Assembly: GCF_017356015.1 (NCBI RefSeq) | Contig: NZ_JAFIQV010000038.1 | Location: 1-64,000, forward strand | Origin: Azospirillum sp. SYSU D00513 | GTDB lineage: Bacteria > Pseudomonadota > Alphaproteobacteria > Azospirillales > Azospirillaceae | DNA length: 64,000 nucleotides | Direction: 5' to 3' | In this document: in pieces, positions 29,140-37,363 of the stretch | Layout of the letters: the number at the start of each line of letters is the position of its first letter | Position numbering within the stretch: position 1 is the first letter of the stretch | Notes under the pieces: generated by a model | Told to the model about the DNA's origin: nothing | Seen by the model: only the letters and a program-made list of their open reading frames with translations | Database searches by the model: none | Position numbers and translations under genes: made by a program

Positions 29140-30150
29140 ATGCGTGTCTATCGCTTTGCCACGACCGGGGGCATCGACGACCTGACGCTGGCCGAGGCCG
29201 AACGGCCGAAGCCGGGGCGCGGACAGGTTCTGGTCCGGATGCGGGCGGCCTCGCTGAACTACCGGGACCTCTCCGTCGCCAAGGGGAAATACCGGCTGAG
29301 CAGCATCCCGCCGGACCTGATCCCGCTGTCGGACGGGGCCGGCGAGGTGGTGGAGGCCGGCCCGGAGGTGACGCGCTTCAAGCGCGGCGACCGGGTGGCC
29401 GGCATCTTCATGCAAGGCTGGATCGGCGGCGAGATCACGGTCGAGGACCGCGCCACGGCGCTGGGCGGCGCCATCGACGGCGTGCTGGCGGAATACCGCC
29501 TGTTCGACCAGCAGGGGCTGGTGCCGCTGCCGGACCACCTGTCCTTCGAGGAGGGCGCGTCGCTGCCCTGCGCCGCGGTCACCGCCTGGAACGCCTTGTA
29601 CGGGGCGAAGCCCCTGCAAGCGGGCGAGACGGTGCTGGTGCTGGGGACCGGCGGCGTGTCGATCTTCGCGCTGCAGTTCGCCCACGCCGCTGGCGCCCGC
29701 GTGATCGCCACCTCCTCGTCCGACGAAAAGCTCCAGCGCGCGCGGGATCTCGGGGCCGCCGAGGGCGTCAACTACCGGCGGCATCCCGACTGGGAGGCGG
29801 AGGTGCGGCGGCTGACCGGCGGGCGCGGCGTCGACCACGTCGTGGAGGTCGGCGGGGCCGGCACGCTGCCGCGCTCCATCGCCTCCTGCCGGCTCGGCGG
29901 CTGGGTCCATCTGATCGGCGTTCTGAGCGGCGGGCAAATGGACCCGACCATGATCATGGGCGCCGGCGTCACCGTGCGCGGCATCTATGTCGGCTCCCGC
30001 CAGATGTTCGAGGCGATGAACCGCGCGATCGAACTGCACCGGCTGCGCCCAGTGATCGACACCGTCTTCCCCTTCGACCGCGCGCACGACGCCTACCGCC
30101 ACCTGGAGAGTGCGGCACATGTCGGCAAGGTGGTGATCCGCATCGACTGA
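29140..30150 (+). CDS. Zinc-independent MDR (quinone oxidoreductase-like) dehydrogenase
   Basis: A 336-aa medium-chain reductase. The GroES-like N-terminal domain carries LNYRDL where zinc alcohol dehydrogenases have the catalytic Cys, as in quinone oxidoreductases, and the four structural-zinc cysteines are absent. The Rossmann motif is VLGTGGVSIFALQ (about 167-179). Likely reduces an enone or quinone with NADPH. It follows the SDR after 86 bp and may or may not belong to the glycerol operon. Confidence 0.82.
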   Translation: MRVYRFATTGGIDDLTLAEAERPKPGRGQVLVRMRAASLNYRDLSVAKGKYRLSSIPPDLIPLSDGAGEVVEAGPEVTRFKRGDRVAGIFMQGWIGGEITVEDRATALGGAIDGVLAEYRLFDQQGLVPLPDHLSFEEGASLPCAAVTAWNALYGAKPLQAGETVLVLGTGGVSIFALQFAHAAGARVIATSSSDEKLQRARDLGAAEGVNYRRHPDWEAEVRRLTGGRGVDHVVEVGGAGTLPRSIASCRLGGWVHLIGVLSGGQMDPTMIMGAGVTVRGIYVGSRQMFEAMNRAIELHRLRPVIDTVFPFDRAHDAYRHLESAAHVGKVVIRID

Positions 30151-30207
30151 GACCCGAAGGCCTTTCCATCGGCTTCTCACACAACCACTGACAAAGGAGT
30201 TTCCATC

Positions 30208-30414
30208 ATGACCCAAGGCAACGGCGGCCAGTCACCGATCAACGTGACCCACCACCTGAAAGGCATCGACTTCCCGGCGGAAAAGCCGGACCTCGTGCAG
30301 CACGCGAAGAAGCAGGGCGCCGACGGCGAGGTGCTGAAGGCCATCGAAGGGATGCCCGAGGGCACCTACGAAACCATGGCGGACGTCATGAAGGGCTTCG
30401 GCAAGGCCGAGTAG
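30208..30414 (+). CDS. DUF2795 protein
   Basis: A 68-aa soluble protein of the DUF2795 family (HHLKGIDFPAEKPDLVQHAKK, cut; GADGEVLKAIEGMPEGTYE), an alpha-helical fold of unknown function. Strong ribosome site AAAGGAG before the ATG. It stands alone after the MDR gene. Confidence 0.78.
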   Translation: MTQGNGGQSPINVTHHLKGIDFPAEKPDLVQHAKKQGADGEVLKAIEGMPEGTYETMADVMKGFGKAE

Positions 30415-30535
30415 GGCCGGCGGTTTCCGGTTTGGTTAGGGAAGGGGCGGCGCTGGCGTGGTGTCGTCCCTTCCGGTCATGCAAGTGCATGCACGCCCAT
30501 TGACTCTCCTGTAGGTAAGCGGCACCTTTTGTTTC

Positions 30536-30877
30536 ATGGGACATCCTTCAAAACTCGATGAAGCGCTCGAAGCGTCTCCCCGGCAGCAAAGCGAGGCTGT
30601 CCGGCAACAGGACGATGCGGCGAGGGACAAGTCGGCAGCCGAGGCCTACAAGAATTCGGCCGAGGCCATCTTCAACGTGCCCTGCTGCGTTGAGACGGAG
30701 ACCATCGAGGGCGAAACCGTCCATGTGGTGAAAATCCCTGTGGAACCGGGCATTGAGCGACCCCATCGCGCTTACGCGGATAAAGAAAGACTCGTTCATA
30801 TGGGGGTCGAGGCACGCTGTCCGGAGTTGTCAGGGCGCGTCATAATCCGCTACGAGCGAAGAGCCGATGCCGCCTGA
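30536..30877 (+). CDS. Hypothetical protein, 113 aa (possible partner of the HEPN-like gene)
   Basis: A 113-aa soluble protein, not recognised. The N-terminal 45 residues are charged and helical (SKLDEALEASPRQQSEAVRQ); the second half is beta-like (VHVVKIPVEPG, GRVIIRYERR). Its 3' end overlaps the next ORF by 11 bp, so the two are co-translated. Base composition is visibly less GC-rich than the neighbours, hinting at transfer. No clear ribosome site at ATG 30536, a weakness. It could be the antitoxin or regulatory partner. Confidence 0.55.
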   Translation: MGHPSKLDEALEASPRQQSEAVRQQDDAARDKSAAEAYKNSAEAIFNVPCCVETETIEGETVHVVKIPVEPGIERPHRAYADKERLVHMGVEARCPELSGRVIIRYERRADAA

Positions 30878-31229
30878 TGACTTGGTCATATCGGCCGAGC
30901 GTCTTCTGCAAAGTGACGATCAGAACGAAGCGGATTGGCGCCTTGCCGCGCACGCTTGCTATTACGCCGTCTACCATGTCTCCGCTCGGCAGTTTCAACT
31001 CGATCCGGCCGGGTACGAGGCAGACCACAAGGTAATCCGGTCCCGCTTCAAGGAGACCGCTTCCAACCCGGCACAGCCGCGCTTCATAGCTCACGCGCGG
31101 CGCGCGATCCTGGAACTCTGGCAGCTTCGCCGATCCGCGGATTACTGTCTTGATCAGCCCTTCACGGCCGATCAGGCCGACAGGGCGTTGCAGTTGGCGC
31201 AGGGTGTCGTAAGCGCCATGCCGACGTAG
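30867..31229 (+). CDS. HEPN-like protein, 120 aa
   Basis: A 120-aa all-helical protein. AHACYYAVYHVSA matches the second helix of HEPN domains, and the last third (LWQLRRSADYCLDQPFTADQA, cut) follows the HEPN pattern LxxLRxxADY. The catalytic Rx4-6H motif of HEPN ribonucleases is not evident, so nuclease activity is uncertain. Overlap with the upstream 113-aa gene suggests a two-gene unit resembling a toxin-antitoxin or MNT/HEPN-type pair. Confidence 0.6.
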   Translation: MPPDDLVISAERLLQSDDQNEADWRLAAHACYYAVYHVSARQFQLDPAGYEADHKVIRSRFKETASNPAQPRFIAHARRAILELWQLRRSADYCLDQPFTADQADRALQLAQGVVSAMPT

Positions 31230-31285
31230 AAGGCCACCGCATCACGCCCAGCCACGCCGCGCTCGACAGGCCCGCCGCCCGCCGA

Positions 31286-31295
31286 TTATCTATGG
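31286..31295. promoter_or_regulatory. Possible BioR box before bioR
   Basis: TTATCTATGG matches the BioR box TTATCTATAA at eight of ten positions and ends three bases before the bioR ATG. If bound, it would give autorepression. Confidence 0.45.
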
Positions 31296-31298
31296 ATC

Positions 31299-31967
31299 AT
31301 GGCGAAGGACACGGACGACACGATCGCGGGGCGGATCAGCCGGGAGTTGGCTGACCGCATCATCCTGGGCGCGATCGAGCCGGGTGCCCGGCTGCGGCAG
31401 GACCATGTCGCCAAGGAGTTCGGGACGAGCCATGTGCCGGTGCGCGAGGCCTTCCGGAGGCTCGAGGCGCAGGGTCTCGCGGTCAGCGAGCCGCGCCGGG
31501 GCGTTCGCGTCGCCGCCTTCGACCTGCGCGAGGTGCGGGAGGTCGCGGAAATGCGCGCCGCGCTGGAGGTGCTGGCCCTGCGCCACGCCGCACCCCACCT
31601 GACCGCCGCCATCCTCGATGCCGCGGAGGAGGCGACGCGGGCCGGCGACACGGCCCGCGACGTGCGCTCCTGGGAGGAGGCGAACCGGGCCTTCCACCGG
31701 CTGATCCTCGCCCCCTGCGCCATGCCGCGCCTTCTCGCCTCCATCGACGACCTCCACGCCGCCAGCGCGCGATTCCTCTTCGCCACCTGGCACGCCGAGT
31801 GGGAGGCGCGCACCGACCACGACCACCGCGCCATCCTCGCATCCCTTCGCCAGGGGCAGCTCGATGCCGCCGCCGCCACCCTGGCGCGCCACGTCCAGTG
31901 GATCGGCAAGCGCCCGGTCAAGACCCCTTCCGGCAAGACGCGCGAGACTTTCGCCATCGTCGGCTGA
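31299..31967 (+). CDS. bioR: GntR-family biotin repressor BioR
   Basis: A 222-aa GntR/FCD regulator: a winged helix at about 8-72 (GARLRQDHVAKEFGTSHVPV, VREAFRRLEAQGLA) and an FCD effector domain at about 85-205 (EMRAALEVLALR, NRAFHRLIL, DHRAIL; His ligands of an FCD metal site). In alphaproteobacteria BioR, of this family, represses biotin genes through TTATCTATAA sites. Two perfect sites lie between this gene and bioY-bioB, which is the reason for the name. The ATG follows a G-rich but weak ribosome site. Confidence 0.86.
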   Translation: MAKDTDDTIAGRISRELADRIILGAIEPGARLRQDHVAKEFGTSHVPVREAFRRLEAQGLAVSEPRRGVRVAAFDLREVREVAEMRAALEVLALRHAAPHLTAAILDAAEEATRAGDTARDVRSWEEANRAFHRLILAPCAMPRLLASIDDLHAASARFLFATWHAEWEARTDHDHRAILASLRQGQLDAAAATLARHVQWIGKRPVKTPSGKTRETFAIVG

Positions 31968-32015
31968 CGGCGATTCGCCACGGCTTGCTCATGCGAACGC
32001 AGGCTAGGGGACATT

Positions 32016-32025
32016 TTATCTATAA
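32016..32025. promoter_or_regulatory. BioR box 1, TTATCTATAA
   Basis: A perfect match to the BioR recognition palindrome, 230 bp before bioY and 49 bp after bioR. Its distance from bioY suggests a second promoter or a role in loop formation with box 2. Confidence 0.75.
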
Positions 32026-32210
32026 TTCATCGCCAGACTGGGAATGGCATCATCCTTCCGTTCTCAACGTAGAGATTTGAAATGCCAACGTTTTCAGGTC
32101 TGAGGAGCAGGGTCGCTGCCCCATGAAGGCACAACCCTGTCCGCACGCGCCCAATCCATTCTTGAATTTTTATAGATCGTATGGCGCAATCCGAAAATGG
32201 GCCGGGCCGT

Positions 32211-32220
32211 TTATCTATAA
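32211..32220. promoter_or_regulatory. BioR box 2, TTATCTATAA
   Basis: A perfect BioR palindrome ending 34 bp before the bioY ATG, the expected place for a repressor site over the promoter or start of transcription. A weaker match, TTATAGATCG (32170-32179), lies upstream. Confidence 0.82.
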
Positions 32221-32254
32221 TCGCTGCACCGGCCTCCACTGGAGGAATCGATCC

Positions 32255-32830
32255 ATGCTCTCCGCCGTTCCATGGCCGACCAGAAGCCGGCTTTCATCCG
32301 CCGCCCGGTTCGGCCTGACCGTCCTGGCCGGCGTCGCGCTCATGACGCTCAGCGCCAAGACTCAGGTGCCCTTCTGGCCCGTCCCGATGACCCTGCACAC
32401 GCTGGCGGTCATGGGCTTCGCCGTCGCCCTCGGGCCGTTCCTGGCGGTTTCGATCTTCCTGGCCTATCTCGGGGCCGGGGCGGCCGGCCTTCCCGTTTTC
32501 TCCGGCACGCCGGCCAACGGGATCGGCATCGCCTACATGGCCGGGCCGACCGGCGGCTATCTGCTGGGCTATCTCGTCGCCTCCTGGCTGGCTGGCCGGC
32601 TCGCCGAGGGGCGGGGCACGGCGGGACGGCTCGGCGCCATGCTCGCCGGACTCCTTCCGGTCTATGGGCTGGGCCTTGCCTGCCTGGCGGTCTTCGTGCC
32701 GGGCGACCGGCTGCTTGCGCTCGGCTTCTTTCCCTTCATCCTCGGCGACCTCCTGAAGATCGGCGTCGTCGCGGCAGGGGCGGCCCTGCTGCCCGCCACC
32801 CTCGGCCGGTTCCGGGGCCTGCGCTCATGA
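32255..32830 (+). CDS. bioY: Biotin transporter substrate-binding subunit BioY
   Basis: A 191-aa membrane protein with six predicted segments, the S component of ECF-type biotin uptake. Family motifs: TVLAGVALMTLSAKTQVPFW (cut), PVPMTLHTLAV, YLGAGAAGLPVFSG and the GPTGGYLLGY motif. BioY can work alone or with BioMN; bioM/bioN are not in this window. ATG 32255 has GGAGGA upstream and follows BioR box 2. The stop overlaps the bioB start. Confidence 0.93.
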   Translation: MLSAVPWPTRSRLSSAARFGLTVLAGVALMTLSAKTQVPFWPVPMTLHTLAVMGFAVALGPFLAVSIFLAYLGAGAAGLPVFSGTPANGIGIAYMAGPTGGYLLGYLVASWLAGRLAEGRGTAGRLGAMLAGLLPVYGLGLACLAVFVPGDRLLALGFFPFILGDLLKIGVVAAGAALLPATLGRFRGLRS

Positions 32831-33813
32831 CCGCGCGGGACGGGGTGATCCGCCACGACTGGACGGTGGAGGAGATCGCGGACCTTCACGAGCTGCCCCT
32901 GCTCGAACTGGTCGGCCGCGCCAACGCGGTGCACCGCCGGCACCACGACCCGAACGCGGTGCAGAAGGCGAGCCTTCTCAGCATCAAGACCGGCGGCTGC
33001 CCGGAGGACTGCGCCTACTGCCCCCAGTCGGCCCACCACCGCGAGGTGGATCTCGACCGCGCCAAGCTGATGGACCCCGACGGCGTGGTCGCCCTGGCGG
33101 CCCGCGCCAAGGCCGCCGGTGCTGAGCGCTTCTGCATGGGCGCCGCCTGGCGGGAGGTCCGCGACGGCGCGGAGTTCGACGCCGTGCTGGAGATGGTGCG
33201 GGGCGTGCGCGGGCTCGGGATGGAGGCCTGCGTCACGCTGGGCATGCTCCAGCCGCACCAGGCGCAACGCCTCGCCGAGGCCGGGCTGACCGCCTACAAC
33301 CACAACCTCGACAGCAGCCCCGAATATTACGGCCGCATCACCACCACCCGGACCTACGAGGACCGGCTGAGGACGCTGGCGGCGGTGCGGGCCTGCGGGA
33401 TCGAGCTGTGCTGCGGCGGGATCATCGGCATGGGCGAGACGGTGCGGGACCGCGCCTCCATGCTCCAGGTGCTGGCGGGGTTCGAACCGCACCCGGAAAG
33501 CGTGCCGATCAACGCGCTGGTGCCGGTCGCGGGCACGCCGCTGGCGGGCAGCCGCCGGATCGACCCGCTGGAGCTGGTCCGCATGGTCGCGGCCGCCCGG
33601 CTCGTCCTGCCGGCCAGCACGGTGCGCCTCTCCGCCGGACGTTCCGCCCTGAACCGCGAGGCGCAGATCCTCTGCCTGCTGGCCGGGGCGAACTCGATCT
33701 TCTACGGCGACACGCTGCTGACCACGCCCAACGCCGGCATCGGCGAGGATGCGGAGCTGATGGCGGCCATCGGCAGCCCCGCGCGCCGGCACGAGGAGGA
33801 GCGCGCCCTTTAG
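32827..33813 (+). CDS. bioB: Biotin synthase
   Basis: A 328-aa radical SAM enzyme that inserts sulfur into dethiobiotin. The [4Fe-4S] ligands are C58, C62 and C65 (CPEDCAYC); YNHNLDSSPEYY, GGIIGMGE and the conserved Arg in TVRLSAGR (near the [2Fe-2S] cluster) are seen. ATG overlaps the bioY stop (ATGA). The other biotin genes (bioF, bioD, bioA) are absent here, so synthesis must be completed by genes elsewhere. Coordinated with uptake by BioR. Confidence 0.96.
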   Translation: MTARDGVIRHDWTVEEIADLHELPLLELVGRANAVHRRHHDPNAVQKASLLSIKTGGCPEDCAYCPQSAHHREVDLDRAKLMDPDGVVALAARAKAAGAERFCMGAAWREVRDGAEFDAVLEMVRGVRGLGMEACVTLGMLQPHQAQRLAEAGLTAYNHNLDSSPEYYGRITTTRTYEDRLRTLAAVRACGIELCCGGIIGMGETVRDRASMLQVLAGFEPHPESVPINALVPVAGTPLAGSRRIDPLELVRMVAAARLVLPASTVRLSAGRSALNREAQILCLLAGANSIFYGDTLLTTPNAGIGEDAELMAAIGSPARRHEEERAL

Positions 33814-33899
33814 GCCTTTGAGAAAACCGGCGGGGAACGGGCCGTCGCCTTGGCCCTTGAAAAAGGGTAGCTTCCAGCGGACGGCGGTCCGCCGCCAAA

Positions 33900-33940
33900 C
33901 CGTTCAGCCCGATCCGTTCAGCCCGATCCGTTCAGCCCGA
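33900..33940. repeat. 14-bp tandem repeat, about three copies
   Basis: CCGTTCAGCCCGAT repeated head to tail (33900, 33914, 33928 partial), ending 12 bp before the start of the methyltransferase gene, close to its ribosome site (GAGGGG). Confidence 0.85.
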
Positions 33941-33952
33941 AGAGGGGACAGC

Positions 33953-34996
33953 ATGCACGATGTCGTGAAAAGCTATTACGGCGAGACCCTCCAGGGCACG
34001 GCGGACCTCAAGACCAACGCCTGCTGCAGCACCGAGCCGCCGGCCCACCTGAAGCCGTTGATGGCGAAGCTGCACGAGGAGGTGGTGAGCCATTATTACG
34101 GCTGCGGGCTGGTCTGCCCGCCGCTGCTCGACGGGATGCGGGTGCTCGACCTCGGCAGCGGGTCGGGGCGCGACTGCTTCCTGCTGTCGGCGCTCGTCGG
34201 CGAATCCGGCGCCGTCACCGGCGTGGACATGACCGAGGCGCAGGTCGCCATCGCCGAGCGGCACCGCGACCACCACCGGCGGGCCTTCGGCCACGCCCGC
34301 AGCAACGTCGATTTCCGGCTCGGCTACATCGAGCGGCTGGGCGAGCTGGGTCTGCCCGACAACAGCTTCGACGTGATCGTCTCCAACTGCGTCATCAACC
34401 TGTCGCCCGACAAGGAAAGCGTCCTGCGCGAGGCCCGGCGGGTGCTGAAGCCCGGCGGGGAGCTGTATTTCGCCGACGTCTACTCCGACCGGCGCGTGCC
34501 GAAGCCGCTCCGCGACGACCCGGTCCTCTACGGCGAATGCCTCAGCGGGGCGCTCTACTGGAACGATTTCGTCAATCTGGCGAAGGCCTGCGGCTTCCTC
34601 GACCCGCGCCTCGTGGAGGACCGCCCCATCACGCTGGGCAACGCCGAACTGGCCGAGCGCGTCGCCCCGATCCGTTTCTTCTCGGCCACATACCGGCTGT
34701 TCAAGCTGGAGGGGCTGGAGCCGGCCTGCGAGGATTACGGGCAGGCCGTTCGCTACAAGGGCACCATCCCGCAGCACCCCAGGCAGTTCCCGCTCGACAA
34801 GCACCACCTGATCGACGCGGGCCGCATCTTCCCGGTCTGCGGCAACACTTACCGCATGCTGAACGAGACCCGCTTCCGCGACCATTTCGATTTCCTGGGC
34901 GACTGGGACCGCCATTTCGGCCTGTTTCCCGGCTGCGGCGGCAGCCTGCCCTTCGACACGGACACCGGGGAGGGCGTCGCGGCAAGCTGCTGCTGA
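33953..34996 (+). CDS. ArsM-like SAM-dependent methyltransferase
   Basis: A 347-aa methyltransferase resembling arsenite methyltransferases. The SAM motif is VLDLGSGSGRD (64-74), acidic residue in VDMTEAQ (91-97). Cysteines at the places typical for As(III) binding are present: C146 (SNCVINLSPDKE) and C196 (GECLSGA), with an extra pair C24-C25 near the N-terminus and CC at the end. It would add methyl groups to As(III) thiol complexes. No ars operon genes lie nearby, and the substrate is inferred. ATG 33953 follows GAGGGGACAGC. Confidence 0.8.
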   Translation: MHDVVKSYYGETLQGTADLKTNACCSTEPPAHLKPLMAKLHEEVVSHYYGCGLVCPPLLDGMRVLDLGSGSGRDCFLLSALVGESGAVTGVDMTEAQVAIAERHRDHHRRAFGHARSNVDFRLGYIERLGELGLPDNSFDVIVSNCVINLSPDKESVLREARRVLKPGGELYFADVYSDRRVPKPLRDDPVLYGECLSGALYWNDFVNLAKACGFLDPRLVEDRPITLGNAELAERVAPIRFFSATYRLFKLEGLEPACEDYGQAVRYKGTIPQHPRQFPLDKHHLIDAGRIFPVCGNTYRMLNETRFRDHFDFLGDWDRHFGLFPGCGGSLPFDTDTGEGVAASCC

Positions 34997-35313
34997 GAAA
35001 TTGTGCCTTATTCTCAAACCCATCGCGGAGCCTGTGTCCGATGCCCCCACGACAAGCCCCGTCTTCAGCACGGAAACGTCGAATGCGCTTCCGGATCCGT
35101 CCGGAAAGAGCGAGCACACTCGCCCCGATTTCCCTTCCACCAGACCCATTCGTTCAGTGGTTCCTCACAACGGAGGAGCGGTTGACCGACGATTTCGAAA
35201 ACGCTGTCTGAGTTGAGGCCATGCGCGGCCGCCTCTGACGGAACCCGTCCCACTCCCGCCCGGTTCTCCGTGCGCCTCACGCGGCTGGCGGAACGGACAG
35301 GGGGAAGTGGGAC
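34997..35313. other. Intergenic region without a recognisable gene
   Basis: About 317 bp, less GC-rich than its flanks. Short open frames here have no ribosome site or family resemblance. No strong hairpin or repeat was seen. It probably carries the promoter of the LLM oxidoreductase gene. Confidence 0.45.
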
Positions 35314-36282
35314 ATGGTGCGCATAGGCTATCACGCGTCGCACGAGCAGTTCACGCCGAGGGACCTGCTGGGCTGGGTCCGGCTGGCGGAGGCGGCGGGG
35401 TTCGACGCGGTCATGTCGTCGGACCATTTCCACCCCTGGAGCGAGCGGCAGGGGCAGTCGGGATTCGCATGGTCCTGGCTGGGAGCGGCGATGGAGGCGA
35501 CGCGGCTGCCCTTCGGGGTGATCTCGGCGCCGGGCTACCGCTATCACCCGGCGATCCTGGCACAGGCGGCCGCGACGCTCTGCCAGATGTATCCGGGCCG
35601 CTTCTGGTTGGCACTCGGCAGCGGCGAGGCCATCAACGAGCACATGACCGGCCTGCCCTGGCCGGACAAGCCGGAGCGCAACGCGCGGATGCGCGAATGC
35701 GCCGACGTGATCCGCGCGCTCTTCGCGGGCGAGACGGTCACGCACCGCGGCCGCATCGACGTGGTCGAGGCCAAGCTCTACACCCGGCCCGAGACGCCGC
35801 CCCTGCTGGTCGGTGCCGCGGTGACCGAGCAGACGGCGGAATGGCTGGGCGGCTGGGCCGACGGGCTGCTGACGGTCAGCGCCAAGCCGGACCAGCTGCG
35901 CAAGGTGATCGAGGCCTTCCGGCGCGGCGGCGGGGAGGGCAAGCCGCTGTTCCTCCAGGTGGGGCTGTCCTGGGCGGCGACGGAGGAGGAGGCCCTGCGG
36001 CAGGCGCACGACCAGTGGCGGGCCAACGCCATCGGCGGCGACGTGAACTGGACCCTGCGCACGCCGCAGGACTTCGACATGGCCACGCGCTTCATAAGGC
36101 CGGAGGACATGCGGGAGAGCGTTCTCATTTCAACCGACGCGGAACGGCATGCGGGCTGGCTCGCCGAGTTCGCGGCCCTGGGCTTTTCGGAGCTGCACCT
36201 GCACCATGTCGGCACCAACCAGGCCGAGTTCATCGAGGCCTTCGGAAGCCGTGTGCTGCCGGCGCTCCGCAAGGGCCTCTGA
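35314..36282 (+). CDS. LLM-class flavin-dependent oxidoreductase (non-F420 type)
   Basis: A 322-aa luciferase-like monooxygenase fold protein. MVRIGYHASHEQFTP, SSDHFHPW and LALGSGEAINEHM match the family TIGR03885 described as probable non-F420 flavin oxidoreductases. It likely uses FMN; substrate unknown. Ribosome site GGGGGAAG before the ATG. Convergent with a GNAT gene, two bases apart at the stops. Confidence 0.84.
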   Translation: MVRIGYHASHEQFTPRDLLGWVRLAEAAGFDAVMSSDHFHPWSERQGQSGFAWSWLGAAMEATRLPFGVISAPGYRYHPAILAQAAATLCQMYPGRFWLALGSGEAINEHMTGLPWPDKPERNARMRECADVIRALFAGETVTHRGRIDVVEAKLYTRPETPPLLVGAAVTEQTAEWLGGWADGLLTVSAKPDQLRKVIEAFRRGGGEGKPLFLQVGLSWAATEEEALRQAHDQWRANAIGGDVNWTLRTPQDFDMATRFIRPEDMRESVLISTDAERHAGWLAEFAALGFSELHLHHVGTNQAEFIEAFGSRVLPALRKGL

Positions 36283-36284
36283 GT

Positions 36285-36746
36285 TCAGCGCAGGCGCTTG
36301 GCGAGGATGAAAATGGCCGCCTCCTCGCCGGGCACCGTCTCCCCCTCCACCCGGAGCCGGGCGTAGCCCTGGGCACCGTAGAAGGAGAGGGCGGTCAGGT
36401 TCCCGTCCACCACGCCGACCTCGGCGTCCTCGTACCCATCCGCCGCGACGCGGGCCTCCGCGTGGCGGAGCAGTGCCGTGCCGATGCCCCGGCGGTGGCA
36501 GGAGGGGTGGACGAACAGGTCGGAGATGTCCGGTCCCTCCGTCCGCACCATGCCCACGGCGCGGCCCTCATGCTCGTAGACCGTGATCTCCGGCCACTGC
36601 TCCGCGGCCTGGTTGCCGCTCCAGTCCTCGCAGGCCCAGCGTTGGATCACGTCGAAGGGCAGGATCTGCCCATAGGCGAAGATCCAGGCGCGCCGGATGG
36701 TGTCGGTCAGCGACGGCAGGTCGGCGGCGGTGGCGGGGCGGATCAT
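36285..36746 (-). CDS. GNAT family N-acetyltransferase
   Basis: A 153-aa acetyltransferase. The acetyl-CoA motif A is HRRGIGTALLRHAEA (about 84-98), preceded by DISDLFVHPSC and followed by LSFYGAQGYAR. Acceptor unknown. ATG 36746 (MIRPATAADL) is the typical family start; longer in-frame starts add unrelated residues. Single gene. Confidence 0.82.
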   Translation of the reverse strand: MIRPATAADLPSLTDTIRRAWIFAYGQILPFDVIQRWACEDWSGNQAAEQWPEITVYEHEGRAVGMVRTEGPDISDLFVHPSCHRRGIGTALLRHAEARVAADGYEDAEVGVVDGNLTALSFYGAQGYARLRVEGETVPGEEAAIFILAKRLR

Positions 36747-37006
36747 GGCGGCCGTGGCTCCCGGTCGGTGTCGCGGTGACACGCACATAACCGGACAGGA
36801 AGGATTGGTTCCGCCCCTTGTTCCCGCCATTGCGATGCCCATCTAGGTGTTTCCCCGCGACAACGGCCCGATGGCTGCGGATAGGGGAAGAACAATTCCA
36901 GCAACCGCGCCGCTCGCATCAGAAACATCAGGCATCATCCTGAATAAAACAGTGCGTTCATTGAACTGTTTCGGAACAGCTCCCTGGACAAGATCCTAAA
37001 GCGCTC

Positions 37007-37034
37007 TTGAAAACCGACACCGCGTTCTTACATA
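37007..37034 (+). promoter_or_regulatory. Possible sigma-70 promoter for ribonuclease J
   Basis: TTGAAA (37007-37012) and TACATA (37029-37034) are separated by 16 bp within a locally AT-rich stretch. ATATAT (37032-37037) is an alternative -10. Start of transcription would be near 37042. Confidence 0.4.
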
Positions 37035-37147
37035 TATCCTTGTCGCGGCGATGAGCCGGCGGCAGGACGACTTCCCAGACACACCCATTGGCGCGCCGAC
37101 AACCGCGCGCCTCAGCGTTCCTCTCCGGCCCCGCACGCGCCGGTCGC

Positions 37148-37280
37148 CTCGATCGTCCCTCCCGCGATCCTGGCGCCGCCGGCGGGGCTGGAGAGGTCCC
37201 CCTCCTCCCTGGCCTGTTCGGCTGGCCGCCTTGATGCCTCCCCGCGTCCTGGCGCCGCCGGCATGGCCGGGGAGGACCCC
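37148..37280. repeat. Imperfect direct repeat, 79-bp period, in the ribonuclease J leader
   Basis: Segments 37148-37201 and 37227-37280 share TCCTGGCGCCGCCGGC exactly (37168 and 37247) and align around it. The second copy can form a hairpin with CCTCCCC/GGGGAGG ends. CCTCCTCCC, complementary to a Shine-Dalgarno sequence, lies between them (37201-37209). Confidence 0.6.
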
Positions 37281-37363
37281 TTTCAAAAACGAGCTTCCGC
37301 ATCGACGAGCGATGCACGCCCGCCCGGCAGCGTCGAATGCCGGTTGATCGAAGACCAAGACGA

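Larger units (their letters stand above)
36747..37363. other. Long intergenic region and leader before ribonuclease J
   Basis: About 617 bp with no convincing coding sequence. The first 260 bp are comparatively AT-rich and hold a promoter-like pair at 37007-37034. The following 300 bp are very GC-rich and contain a diverged 50-bp duplication (37148 and 37227). If the promoter is real, the ribonuclease J mRNA has a leader of about 300 nt. Confidence 0.5.

Noticed and set aside
32026..32210. Riboswitch before bioY
   Set aside because: No recognisable aptamer; the two BioR boxes explain the control.
37051..37347. 98-codon frame in the ribonuclease J leader
   Set aside because: Pro/Arg-rich, no ribosome site, crosses the duplicated segment in a frame without conservation.
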